A stretch of DNA of 64,000 nt from Lumbricus terrestris (lineage: Eukaryota > Annelida > Clitellata > Crassiclitellata > Lumbricidae). The notes under the pieces were generated by a model, which was not told where the DNA came from, did not search any database, and worked only from the letters and a program-made list of their open reading frames with translations. The translations under genes and the position numbers were made by a program. The stretch is taken from contig OX457038.1 of the NCBI GenBank assembly GCA_949752735.1, positions 19,517,012 to 19,581,011 of the forward strand, read 5' to 3'. Shown here piece after piece: positions 41,735-51,651 of the stretch (within the stretch, counting starts at the first letter, position 1; each line of letters starts with the position of its first letter).

Positions 41735-43045
41735 GCGGTTGATGGGGAACATAAGCAGCTGAGGAGATATGGCAGTTGATGGGGAACATAAGCAGCTGAG
41801 GAGATATGGCAGCTGATGGGGAACATAAGCAGCTGAGGAGATATGGCAGCTGATGGGGAACATAAGCAGCTGAGGAGATATGGCAGCTGATGGGGAACAT
41901 AACCAGCTTAGGAGATATGGCAGCTGATGGGGAACATAAGCAGCTGAGGAGATATGGCAGCTGATGGGGAACATAAGCAGCTGAGGAGATATGGCAGCTG
42001 ATGGGGAACATAAGCAGCTGAGGAGATATGGCAGCTGATGGGGAACATAACCAGCTTAGGAGATATGGCAGCTGATGGGGAACATAAGCAGCTGAGGAGA
42101 TATGGCAGCTGATGGGGAACATAAGCAGCTGAGAAGATGTGCCATGGCAGATGATGTGGAACATAAGCAGCTTAGGAGATATGGCAGTTGATGGGGAACA
42201 TAACCAGCTTAGGAGATATGGCAGTTGATGGGGAACATAACCAGCTTAGGAGATATGGCAGCTGATGGGGAACATAAGCAGCGGAGGAGATATGGCAGCT
42301 GCATGCTGGGGAACATAAGCAGCTGGGGAGATATGGCAGCTGAGGAGATATGGCAGCTGATGGGGAACATAGGCAGCGGAGGAGATATGGCAGCTGATGG
42401 GGAACATAGGCAGCGGAGGAGATATGGCAGCTGATGGGGAACATAAGCAGCTGAAGAGATATGGCAGCTGAAGAGATATGGCAGCTGATGGGGAACATAG
42501 GCAGCGGAGGAGATATGGCAGCTGATGGGGAACATAAGCAGCTGGGGAGATATGGCAGCTGAGGAGATATGGCAGCTGATGGGGAACATAGGCAGCGGAG
42601 GAGATATGGCAGCTGATGGGGAACATAAGCAGCTGGGGAGATATGGCAGTTGATGGGGAACATAACCAGCTTAGGAGATATGGCAGCTGATGGGGAACAC
42701 AAGCAGCTGGGGAGATATAGCAGCTGATGGGGAACATAACCAGCTTAGGAGATATGGCAGCTGATGGGGAACATAAGCAGCTGAGGAGATATGGCAGCTG
42801 ATGGGGAACATAAGCAGCTGAAGAGATATGGCAGCTGAAGAGATATGGCAGCTGATGGGGAACATAGGCAGCGGAGGAGATATGGCAGCTGATGGGGAAC
42901 ATAACCAGCTGAGGAGATATGGCAGCTGATGTGGAACATAAGCAGCTGGGGAGATATGGCAGCTGCATGCTAGGGAACATAAGCAGCTGAAGAGATATGG
43001 CAGCTGATGATATATGGCAGCTGATGGAGAACATAAGAATCTGAT
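41735..43045. repeat. Minisatellite of 37-bp units
   Basis: About 1.3 kb of tandem AGATATGGCAGCTGATGGGG plus AACATAAGCAGCTGAGG units, with shortened or merged variants in the distal half (42290-43040). The unit length is not a multiple of three and the minus strand lacks stops in several frames, which creates long spurious open frames. Confidence 0.98.
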
Positions 43046-43239
43046 GAGATACAGGCATGCATGTATGGGTTCCAGCAGTCGACAGTGCAGATTCGATTTC
43101 TGGTCACTGTTTTAGCAATAGTCCTTAGCCGAACTGTCCTGTAGTCTGCCTATTATAATGGCACCAATTATAATTACTGCATGATCTGAAGATTAACTCA
43201 AACATTCCACCTGTATTATAACGGACGATCAGATGCAAT

Positions 43240-43614
43240 GACATACATGTATATATGACATTACATGTGCGTATACATGCATGTATGCATACGTGCATAA
43301 TAGTCCTCATACGTACATCTATGCCTACATACAAACAGAAATTACATCATAGTTTATACATGCATGCATACATACACACATAATTATTACTTAAACAACA
43401 CAAGTGAGCATGCATACATACATGCGTAGCCTACATAAATACAAAGGTTACATGCGTACATACTTACGCATGCATGCATACATGTATATAATCCTACATA
43501 CATAATACAAGCAAGCATAAGCTTACATATATTATGTATGCGTGCATAAATACAAACATAGTCATAGGCCTACATGCATGCATACATACATACATGCATA
43601 CTTAGGTATGCATA

Positions 43615-43651
<37 letters not shown>

Positions 43652-43655
43652 GTCG

Positions 43656-43711
<56 letters not shown>

Positions 43712-43720
43712 TCCTTGGGT
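43240..43720. repeat. (CATA)n-like and (CAT)n microsatellites
   Basis: CATGCATA/CATACATA-rich DNA to about 43615 is followed by about 30 CAT triplets (43617-43708) with one CGTCGT break. Confidence 0.95.
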
Positions 43721-43725
43721 TAAAT

Positions 43726-44600
43726 GCCCGTAGGTGTCCGACGCCACTCTCTGTGAGTCTGTCTCGCGTCATGTTTCCCAGCTTCAACCGGTCCGGTCGA
43801 TTATAAGCAGTCACGTGTCATAGAGACCAGACCGGAAGTGACGAGAGGAACCATTGTTATCTGATCTTAATCCGTTGAGAATCAAGTCATAGATATCACG
43901 CACTAACTCAGTACCACAACTTTGGAATGATCTGCCTGTCTGAATAAGTTTTCGAAGGTGTGGAGTCATAGATTTTTCTTTGGTCCTTTATCAATTATAA
44001 TCTTAAAATTTCTAATTATAATTATTTAGGAATCTGTGATCTATAGAAAAAAATTTGAATTAAAAAAAATGAATAGATTCCCCTTACATTTGGCATCATC
44101 ATCATCAATATCCCTAGGCACAGTGCCCGTGGGAGTCCGACGCCACTCTCTGTCTGAGTCTGTCTCGCGTCATGTTACCCAGCTTCTCACCGGTCCAGTC
44201 AGCAGGTCTGCTCCATACCATTAACATCTTGGAGCAGCTAGACAACCTTTTCTGATTGAAGAGAATATTGGGAGAGAGGCATGAAGGATAACCTGGGTCA
44301 ATGCCCGTATGTGTACCACGCTCTCCCCCGACTCTTTCCACCGGTCTGTCCTGACCGGCCTGTGCATGTCAGCTCCACATCATGACACCTTGGAGCATCT
44401 GGGTCGCTATGTCACTTGTGTCGTGGTTTTTGCGGATTTCAATCGTCTTGGTCTTTTACTGCCAGCGTATCGCCACCCATCTGGCAAACTTTCCTCCTTT
44501 AGTCCGGGCTTAGGACCGACACAGGGAAGTTGTTGGTTCCCTGTGGTGGAGGATGGATGCAGTTTAACGTCGTGCCCAGGACCATACATGTATACACACA
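43726..44600 (+). repeat. Cluster of related dispersed-repeat copies, plus a LINE scrap
   Basis: CCGACGCCACTCTCTGTCTG with GTCTGTCTCGCGTCATGTT occurs at about 43738-43800 and again at 44138-44205. A diverged third copy starts near 44300 and extends to about 44600. Between them, 43905-43951 reads SVPQLWNDLPV and a stop, a LINE ORF2 C-terminus-like scrap. I could not name the repeat family. Confidence 0.5.
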
Positions 44601-44615
44601 CTTAGGCATGCATGC

Positions 44616-45062
44616 TGTAGCCATTAGCCCTCCTGATCTTCCGTACTCTCTCTCTCTATGACTGGGCACGTGGGTGTAGTAGGAGTGGCCCTGTCTATTT
44701 AAGGAACGGTGGCCGTGGGTCTTGACGGCACTTACGGCATTTGTGGTATCTGGTGGTACGTGGTACTTCTCCCGTTGAGAGCGGTCGTGTCCCTCGCTGC
44801 TGGCGAGCTTACCTGCGGGTTCATCTTCTACGTCGCCTTCTTCGCCCTGTTGGTGGTCTGGCTGTTCATCCGTCTTCCTTGGCTTCGTTAGCCGTGCTGT
44901 CGTGTGGGTTTTGCCGTGCTTCGACCTTCTTCGTATCGTCTGGACGGTAACGTAGTTAATTCATTGTATAACTTGCTCTATTGAATAAATCGACATTTAT
45001 TATATCATTTCGGGCCTTATCTTTGATAGTCATCCTCGTAGACGGCCGTAGAACCCTTTACA
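44616..45062 (+). repeat. 5' LTR
   Basis: 447 bases from TGTAGCCATT to CCCTTTACA. It holds a TATA-like CTATTTAAGG at about 44694-44703 (probable promoter) and AATAAA at about 44984-44989 (probable poly(A) signal). It differs from the 3' LTR by three substitutions I can see and a 12-bp indel. Confidence 0.97.
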
Positions 45063-45064
45063 GA

Positions 45065-45082
45065 TGGGGGCCCGTCCGTTTG
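45065..45082 (+). promoter_or_regulatory. Primer-binding site, tRNA-Pro-like
   Basis: Two bases after the 5' LTR, TGGGGGCCCGTCCG matches the tRNA-Pro primer site used by many vertebrate gammaretroviruses at 13 of its first 14 positions. The last four bases do not match. Confidence 0.6.
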
Positions 45083-45324
45083 CTCGATATTGCGGGTGGT
45101 AAATTTCGGATATTTGTTAGTCCGGTTGGTTTTCGGGAAATTTTGTCGAAAATTTATGCGAAGTCGCATTTCGTTTTGTGGGGGCCTGGGCTATTTATTT
45201 GTTTTGCGGCGGAGAGTTTTGCGCGTTTTGGCGTGTGCTTTCGCGACGGTCTTGAAGTGGACGGTCGTGAGAATTTTGAATTCGGGGAGAATTTTGTGTC
45301 ATTGGTCTGCGCAGTTAGACTGTT

Positions 45325-46110
45325 ATGGCGTCTTCTGGGGACGGTAGTTCTCTTGAGTGGGATGACATATTGGAATTGCCGGTGGAGGAGTTGAGGCAAT
45401 ATTGTGCGACGTTAGGTGAGGACGTTAAGGGTTTAAAGAAACCTCAATTACTGAAGTTGGCGAAGATGGCTTTGTCGCCTAAACATGGAAGTGAGGAATG
45501 GAAACTTAAGGCGCAAGCGAAGAGAGAAGCATTAGAAATAGAGCGTCTGAAAGTTAAAGAGGACCGTGAATTTGCATGGGAAGTAGAGAAAGAGAAAATG
45601 AGAATGGCAGCTGAAGATGAGAAAGAGAAAATGAGAATGGCAGCTGAAGATGAGAAAGAGAAAATGAGAATGGCAGCTGAAGACGAGAAAGAGAAAATGA
45701 GAATGGCAGCTGAAGATGAGAAAGAGAAACTGAGAATGGCGGCGGAGGCCGAAGAGAAGAAAATGAGAATGGCAGCTGAAGATGAGAAAGAGAAACTGAG
45801 AATGGCAGCGGAGGCCGAAGAGAAGAAAATGAAAATAGCGGCTGAGGCCGAAGAGACGAAAAGGAGATTTGATATAGAGGAGAAAAGGATGAATATGGAC
45901 CTTGAAATGAGGAGAATGGAGTTAGGAGGTGTGGCAGTACGATCTGTAACAGACCGTCCTGTGCAGAACAACGAGGATTTTCGGTTTGGGGCGGCAATGA
46001 AATTTGTTCCTAAATTTGACCCCGCGGACATTGAACATTATTTTGCGGCATTTGAGCAGGCTATGGCTTTGCATAATGTTCCGATAGAGAAGTGGTCTTC
46101 CCTTCTGTAA
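45325..46110 (+). CDS. gag: Retrotransposon gag, N-terminal part ending at an in-frame stop
   Basis: A 261-codon frame. Residues about 15-50 (LPVEELRQYC to LLKLAKMAL) resemble a SAP-like helix-turn-helix. Residues about 60-195 are a charged coiled coil built largely from tandem 11-residue units (EKEKMRMAAED). The last about 40 residues enter the retrotransposon gag (capsid-like) domain. The TAA at 46108-46110 cuts that domain in the middle, and the same frame continues at once after it. The full gag would therefore have been one protein continuous with pol. The stop is a likely inactivating mutation, although programmed readthrough cannot be excluded. The 5' leader is 45063-45324. Confidence 0.9.
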   Translation: MASSGDGSSLEWDDILELPVEELRQYCATLGEDVKGLKKPQLLKLAKMALSPKHGSEEWKLKAQAKREALEIERLKVKEDREFAWEVEKEKMRMAAEDEKEKMRMAAEDEKEKMRMAAEDEKEKMRMAAEDEKEKLRMAAEAEEKKMRMAAEDEKEKLRMAAEAEEKKMKIAAEAEETKRRFDIEEKRMNMDLEMRRMELGGVAVRSVTDRPVQNNEDFRFGAAMKFVPKFDPADIEHYFAAFEQAMALHNVPIEKWSSLL

Positions 46111-49100
46111 CCACAACTATCGGGAAAGGCGGCAAAAGTTTTTGCGTCTTTGTCGTTGGAAAATTGTGTGAATTATGATTTGGTGAAAAGTTCGCTGCTA
46201 AACGCATATGAACGGATACCTGAATTTTATCGAAAGAAATTTAGGGGGTTGCGTAAAGAACCACGGGAGACTTATGCCAATTATGCGTACCGTCTTCAAA
46301 TTCCTTTTCAGCGTTGGGTCGAGGGTACGAATTCGTGGGATGATTTGGCTAAATTTAAGGAAGTAATGCAGATGGAGCAATTTGTACAAGCGTTACCGTT
46401 AGAGGTACACAGATGGCTGTTGGACAAAAGTCCTGAAACTGTGGCGAGTGCTGCACGTTTGGCAGATGAATACGCTGTTTTGTATAAACAGGGGCCGAGT
46501 AATTATGCTGGGGGATTCCACAGGGATTTTTCTGAGCGTACAAACCGGTTCTCATCTGATGATAGTGAGAAGAAAGAGGTGTGGGAGCGTCAGGGCTCAG
46601 GGCACAGTGGAGGTGTGCGCCAAGATTCGAAATGGGGAAAACGTTCGCCTCAAAGAGGGACGTATGGGTTTAAAAAGCCTTTTCGCAAACATGATGATGA
46701 GGATGGATTTGGGGAACAAGTCACGTGCGGCTTCTGTAGAGCCCCTGGGCACGTCAAGGCCCAATGTTTTAAATTGAAACGTAAAGAGGGGGTGGAAATT
46801 GAAAACTGGCGGGGTCAGAAACCTGTTGGGTTGGTACAAACTTTGTCGGCACCTGTTAAGGAACAGAGTTTTCAGAAGCCTATTGAAACTGTAGATAAAA
46901 TGTATGCTCCTTTCTGTGTGACTGGGTGTGTCATTAATGAGTTGAATGAACGAAAGGAGGTGGTGGTGCTTCGAGATTCGGGAGCCCTTCAGTCAATGAT
47001 TAGCGCTGAATGGTTGTCTGAAAGTGATTATGTACACCTAAATCAAACACGACTTCTGCGTGGTATTTCTGGTACGATTGTGGAGTGTCCTCTTGTGAGC
47101 GTGAATCTGGAATGTGCATTTGTACAAGGTGAAATTTTGTGCTGTGTGATGAAGTCTCTGCCGATGAATGCTATTTCTGTAGTGATTGGGAATGACGTTG
47201 CTTTAGCAGGAGAAATTGTTGATGTAGCTATCACGACGAGAGCTAGGGCTCGACAGTATGCAGCAGAACGCAGTGAGACAGAGACAGAGTCGGCTGTGTG
47301 CACTGAACCGACGCGCGTGGAGACGACGAGTCTGGGTCATAGTACAGAGTCGACCGACGGTGCATTATTGACCGGTGATTTAGTGGAGGCGTTAAATGAC
47401 TCTGAGCGTTTAGCGACAGGTGATTTAGGCCTGGCTGATTTATTCGCTGTGAATGAATGTGTTGACACCGACTGGACAGAAATTTGTGTTCCAAGAGCTG
47501 AATTTATAATGAGGCAAAGAGACTGCGGGGATTTGGCTCCAATGTTTGCACAGGCGGAGAATAAATCGACGATCGATAGTGGTGTACAACCGTATACGTT
47601 AGTCGAGGGTGTGTTAGTGCGACGGTGGGCCGATAAAGTAACGCCATATGGCATGGGTGTGTCACAAGTGGTTGTGCCCCTTCAGTTGAGAAAGAAATTG
47701 TTGCACGTGGCACATGACATTCCTGCTTCGGGTCATATGGGAACACAGAAGACATTGGACAGATTGTTGAAACATTTTTGGTGGCCAATGGTCAATAAGG
47801 ATGTACGTGAGTATTGTCGGTCGTGTGATGTGTGTCAGCGGTTGGGTAAAGGTAACAGGAATTATAGAGCGCCTATGGTCAGTGTGCCTGTTATGCAAGC
47901 AGTGTTTGACAGAATTGCGATAGATATCGTGGGTCCATTAAGTGTGTGTGATGTTACGGGGAATAGATTTATTCTGACTGTAATTGACTGGGCGTCGCAT
48001 TTTCCTTTTGCGTTTCCGTTGAAGACTCATACGGCGCAGGATGTGGCTAAATGTTTGTGTGAGTTGTTTACGATGTTTGGATTTCCGAAAGAACTACTTT
48101 CTGACTGTGGTAGTGAGTTCATGTCTGAGTTGATGCAAGTGTTTGTGCATGAATGTGGTATTGTACAACTGAAGACTAGTCCTTACAGACCGCAATCTAA
48201 CGGAATGTGTGAGCGTTTTCATCGTACGATGAAGGATATGTTGAAGGCCATGGCTGAAACGTATCCGGGTTCTTGGGATACCATGCTGCCTTGGATTTTG
48301 TTTGCGTACAGAGAGGTGCCTGTACAGGGTACTGGGTTTTCTGCCTTTGACTTGATGTTTGGTAGAGATGTTAGGGGCATGCTTCAATTGATGAAAGAGG
48401 CATGGTTGTCTAAAGATGTTGCAAAGGAAGTGGCTGGAAAGAATGTCATTGAGTATGTTTTGCAATTGCGTGAACGTATGCGTGTGGCGTTGAGCATGGC
48501 AGGTGAAAATGCTGTTCTGGCTAAGTCTAAATCAAAGCAACATTATGATAAGAATTCGAAAGCTGTGACGTTTGAGGAAGGTGAAAAGGTACTGTTGTTG
48601 ATTCCTTTGGTTGGTAAACCTTTGCAGGCTAAATATTGTGGTCCTTATGTGGTGTTGCGGCGTCTTGGTCCGGTTGATTATTTGGTGTGTACGCCGGATA
48701 GACGGAAAACGGAACGGGTGGTGCATGTGAATCTTATGAAGCGGTATGTGGATCGTGCGGATGTGTTGCATGATGTACCGGATGATGTGGTTGCTCCTGT
48801 GTTGTTAGTGAATGATGTGAAGTTGAATGAGGTGACTTTGGAAGATAAAGTGTTACAATGTGATGTGTCTGCGGAATGTCGTGATGAATTGCGTGATGTT
48901 CTGAATGACTTTGCACATGTGTTTAGTCTGATGCCGGGTAAAACGGATATGGTGTCACATAGGATTGAATTAGTTGAAGGTGCTCGTCCTGTTCGACAAT
49001 CGCCTTATAGATTAAATCCGGAACGGATGGCTAAGGTGGAGAAAGAGGTGGAACAGTTGTTGAAGGCTGGGATCATTGAGGAATCTGAAAGTCCTTGGGC

Positions 49101-50316
49101 GGCTCCGATCGTTATGGTTCCTAAGCCAAATGGTACGGATCGCTTATGTACAGATTTTCGGAAGCTTAATGGATTGACTCAAGCGGATCCATTTCCTATG
49201 CCCCGGGTGGAGGTCTTAATTGATCGTCTTGGGAAGTCAAGGTTTCTGACGAAGTTGGATATGACGAAAGGGTACTGGCAGATTCCAATGCATTCTGATT
49301 CAGTCCCGTTGACTGCTTTTGTAACCCCAAAGGGTCATTATCAGTGGAAGTTCATGAGTTTTGGATTGAAGAATGCTCCAGCGTCGTTTTCTAGGTTGAT
49401 TACGAAAGTGTTGAATGGATTGGATGATTTTTGTGATGCGTATCTGGATGATATCATTATTTTCAGTTTGGAATGGTCTGATCATTTGGTACATTTGCGT
49501 AAAGTGTTAAGTCGGATTGCGGATGCATGTTTGACGTTGAACTTGGAAAAATGTGTGTTTGCGAATGCGGAGGTGGACTTTTTGGGTCATCACATTGGTG
49601 TTGATGGTGTGCAGCCTAGGGTAAAAAAGGTGGAAGCGGTGTTACGTTTTCCTAGGCCGGGAAATAAGAAGCAAGTACAATCGTTCTTAGGGCTGGCGGG
49701 GTATTATAAACGATATTTACCTCACTATTCTGACATTGCTTTGCCGCTGACGGCGTTGACGAAGAAAGGAATTCCTTTTAAATGGAATGTGGAGGCGGAG
49801 AATGCTTTTCTTGATCTGAAATCTCGTCTGGCCTCTAGACCTATTCTTAGACCTCCTGATTTTGATAAACAATTTTGTGTTGGTGTTGACGCATCTCAAT
49901 TCTGTGTGGGAGCCTGTTTGTTCCAGGTGCACGATGGACTGGAACATCCGATCTGTTTCATCAGCCGAAAGCTTCTGAAGCATGAAGTTCGGTACTCGAC
50001 GATTGAAAAGGAGGCGTTGGCTTTGATGGTAGCGCTGAGAGCCTTCTCTGTATACTTTGGGTCGACACTCGTCCTTGTATACACAGATCACAAACCTCTG
50101 CAGTTCATACATCAGATGGCGAATAAAAACATGAAACTCTTGCGCTGGAGTCTGGAGCTGGAACAGTTCAATCTTGACATCAGGCATCGGCCTGGCAGGT
50201 TGAACGTTCTGCCGGACATTCTTAGTCGTCCGTCGGAGTCACGGGGTTGGGACCCTGTCGAGGCAACGTCAATGTGTCTTGGCAGTGGTTCTGACTGTGG
50301 CGTCATCAGGACGTAA
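46111..50316 (+). CDS. pol: Retrotransposon gag C-terminus and pol: protease, integrase, RT, RNase H
   Basis: Stop-free for 1,401 codons in the same frame as upstream gag, with no ATG needed if translated as a fusion. In order: rest of the gag domain; CCHC zinc knuckle CGFCRAPGHVKAQC (46726-46767); aspartic protease with active-site DSGA (46975-46986); integrase zinc finger HHCC (about 47700-47850) and a catalytic core with DD35E spacing (about 47915-48215); a GPY/F-like segment (about 48580-48750); reverse transcriptase with YLDD (49441-49452); RNase H with GVDAS, KEAL and YTDHKPL (about 49880-50240). All catalytic motifs look intact. The enzymes would copy and integrate the element. Integrase before RT is unusual for Ty3/gypsy. 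Confidence 0.95.
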   Translation, partial: PQLSGKAAKVFASLSLENCVNYDLVKSSLLNAYERIPEFYRKKFRGLRKEPRETYANYAYRLQIPFQRWVEGTNSWDDLAKFKEVMQMEQFVQALPLEVHRWLLDKSPETVASAARLADEYAVLYKQGPSNYAGGFHRDFSERTNRFSSDDSEKKEVWERQGSGHSGGVRQDSKWGKRSPQRGTYGFKKPFRKHDDEDGFGEQVTCGFCRAPGHVKAQCFKLKRKEGVEIENWRGQKPVGLVQTLSAPVKEQSFQKPIETVDKMYAPFCVTGCVINELNERKEVVVLRDSGALQSMISAEWLSESDYVHLNQTRLLRGISGTIVECPLVSVNLECAFVQGEILCCVMKSLPMNAISVVIGNDVALAGEIVDVAITTRARARQYAAERSETETESAVCTEPTRVETTSLGHSTESTDGALLTGDLVEALNDSERLATGDLGLADLFAVNECVDTDWTEICVPRAEFIMRQRDCGDLAPMFAQAENKSTIDSGVQPYTLVEGVLVRRWADKVTPYGMGVSQVVVPLQLRKKLLHVAHDIPASGHMGTQKTLDRLLKHFWWPMVNKDVREYCRSCDVCQRLGKGNRNYRAPMVSVPVMQAVFDRIAIDIVGPLSVCDVTGNRFILTVIDWASHFPFAFPLKTHTAQDVAKCLCELFTMFGFPKELLSDCGSEFMSELMQVFVHECGIVQLKTSPYRPQSNGMCERFHRTMKDMLKAMAETYPGSWDTMLPWILFAYREVPVQGTGFSAFDLMFGRDVRGMLQLMKEAWLSKDVAKEVAGKNVIEYVLQLRERMRVALSMAGENAVLAKSKSKQHYDKNSKAVTFEEGEKVLLLIPLVGKPLQAKYCGPYVVLRRLGPVDYLVCTPDRRKTERVVHVNLMKRYVDRADVLHDVPDDVVAPVLLVNDVKLNEVTLEDKVLQCDVSAECRDELRDVLNDFAHVFSLMPGKTDMVSHRIELVEGARPVRQSPYRLNPERMAKVEKEVEQLLKAGIIEESESPWAAPIVMVPKPNGTDRLCTDFRKLNGLTQADPFPMPRVEVLIDRLGKSRFLTKLDMTKGYWQIPMHSDSVPLTAFVTPKGHYQWKFMSFGLKNAPASFSRLITKVLNGLDDFCDAYLDDIIIFSLEWSDHLVHLRKVLSRIADACLTLNLEKCVFANAEVDFLGHHIGVDGVQPRVKKVEAVLRFPRPGNKKQVQSFLGLAGYYKRYLPHYSDIALPLTALTKKGIPFKWNVEAENAFLDLKSRLASRPILRPPDFDKQFCVGVDASQFCVGACLFQVHDGLEHPICFISRKLLKHEVRYSTIEKEALALMVALRAFSVYFGSTLVLVYTDHKPLQFIHQMANKNMKLLRWSLELEQFNLDIRHRPGRLNVLPDILSRPSESRGWDPVEATSMCLGSGSDCGVIRT

Positions 50317-50981
50317 CAGAGACGCTCTCTGTTGCGTTCGTCGTCTTCCAGGAACTGCGTGTCAGGATGTCAGTCGTCGGTGCTGTTGTGATGCAGTGCA
50401 GTCGTCAGTCATGTGAAATTGTCAGTAATGGAAACTTCTGTCAGTGGAAAATCTTCATTCAGTGCAAAGATTGTCATGGAACTTCTGAAAGGGAAATTTG
50501 TGCGAGGAACACTTCAGTGAGTGTCCTTCGTGCGTTGGTCAGACACTTTCCATAAAAAGTGGTGGAATCTTCAAAGGTGTTGGGGGTTCTTGTTGGGGGT
50601 TTTGGGTTTCTGCTGTTATATGAAGTCGTTTATTCGTATGTTAGTTAGTATGGCTTTGGCCAATGACTTTGTGCAATTTGGATCATTTTTGATACACGTT
50701 TTGTGTCCAAATTCATTTTTTTCGTATAAATGTATGAACTCTCATTTTGCTTCGTATAATTGTTTGAACTTTCATATTAAGTCGTATAATTGGTTGAACT
50801 CTCAGTTATATGATGCATTAATTTAGTGTTGCGCTGCATTAGTTGTTGCGGAATTGCTGAGTACGTTAACTTGTACTGGTATAGTACTTAGTGATTCTTG
50901 CTGTGTGTACTGTTAGGTGTAGTGCTTTCTGCTATATTTCGTCATCCCCTTGGGATTCCTCATGCTGTTGGGTGGGGGATA
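50317..50981 (+). other. Retrotransposon 3' non-coding region and polypurine tract
   Basis: About 665 bases between the pol stop and the 3' LTR. Small open stretches show no env or accessory similarity. GGGTGGGGGATA just before the LTR (about 50970-50981) is the likely plus-strand primer (polypurine tract). Confidence 0.7.
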
Positions 50982-51440
50982 TGTAGCCATTAGCCCTCCT
51001 GATCTTCCGTACTCTCTCTCTCTATGACTGGGCACGTGGGTGTAGTAGGAGTGGCCCTGTCTATTTAAGGAACGGTGGCCGTGGGTCTTGACGGCACTTA
51101 CGGCATTTGTGGTATCTGGTGGTACGTGGTACTTCTCCCGTTGAGAGCGGTTGTGTCCCTCGCTGCTGGCGAGCTTACCTGCGGGTTCATCTTCTACGTC
51201 GCCTTCTTCGCCCTGTTGGTGGTCTGGCTGTTCATCCGTCTTCCTTGGCTTCGTTAGCCGTGCTGTCGTGTGGGTTTTGCCGTGCTTCGACCTCTGGTCT
51301 GGTCTTCTTCGTATCGTCTGGACAGTAACGTAGTTAATTCATTGTATAACTTGCTCTATTGAATAAATCGACGTTTATTATATCATTTCGGGCCTTATCT
51401 TTGATAGTCATCCTCGTAGACGGCCGTAGAACCCTTTACA
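50982..51440 (+). repeat. 3' LTR
   Basis: 459 bases, the same ends as the 5' LTR. It carries an extra 12 bases around CTCTGGTCTGG near 51293-51304, which form a short internal duplication. Confidence 0.97.
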
Positions 51441-51577
51441 ATGCATACATGTATAGCTAAAAGCGGCTAAATACAAACATATGCTTCTATATACATTTTG
51501 TAGTGGCGCAGGTTGTCGGCAAGTATGTATACGAGGTTCGTTATGAGAATCGTATAATGTAGATGAGGTCGATTCGT

Positions 51578-51578
<1 letters not shown>

Positions 51579-51635
<57 letters not shown>

Positions 51636-51651
51636 CAGCAGAAGCAGCAGT
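51579..51651. repeat. (CAG)n microsatellite
   Basis: Interrupted CAG triplets (with GAAGCAG and CAACAG breaks) 140 bases after the retrotransposon. It is open as poly-Ala or poly-Gln in different frames, but there is no supporting gene structure. Confidence 0.95.

Larger units (their letters stand above)
44616..51440 (+). mobile_element. Ty3/gypsy LTR retrotransposon, Gmr1-type (integrase before RT)
   Basis: A 6.8-kb element with near-identical LTRs (TG...CA ends) at 44616-45062 and 50982-51440, flanked by a 4-bp duplication ATGC (44612-44615 and 51441-51444). Order: LTR, tRNA-Pro-like primer site, gag with zinc knuckle, protease, integrase, reverse transcriptase, RNase H, non-coding 3' region, purine tract, LTR. 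Integrase ahead of RT is the Ty1/copia order, yet the RT is Ty3/gypsy-like; this combination defines the Gmr1 group, first described from deuterostomes. Gag and pol share one frame and are split by a single TAA at 46108-46110. No env-like frame is seen. Confidence 0.97.

Noticed and set aside
42246..43058. 270-codon minus-strand open frame (and several shorter ones) of Ser/Pro/Cys-rich repeats
   Set aside because: It lies wholly inside the 37-bp minisatellite. Open frames in several phases arise from the stop-free repeat unit; there is no start context or domain.
43542..43747. Poly-Ser and poly-Asp open frames
   Set aside because: They come from the (CAT)n microsatellite.
44709..44950. Hydrophobic open frame present twice (also 51075-51328)
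   Set aside because: It lies inside the LTRs and is non-coding regulatory sequence in this element type.
45444..46031. Phe/Ser-rich minus-strand open frame opposite gag
   Set aside because: Antisense shadow of the Glu/Lys-rich gag coiled coil.
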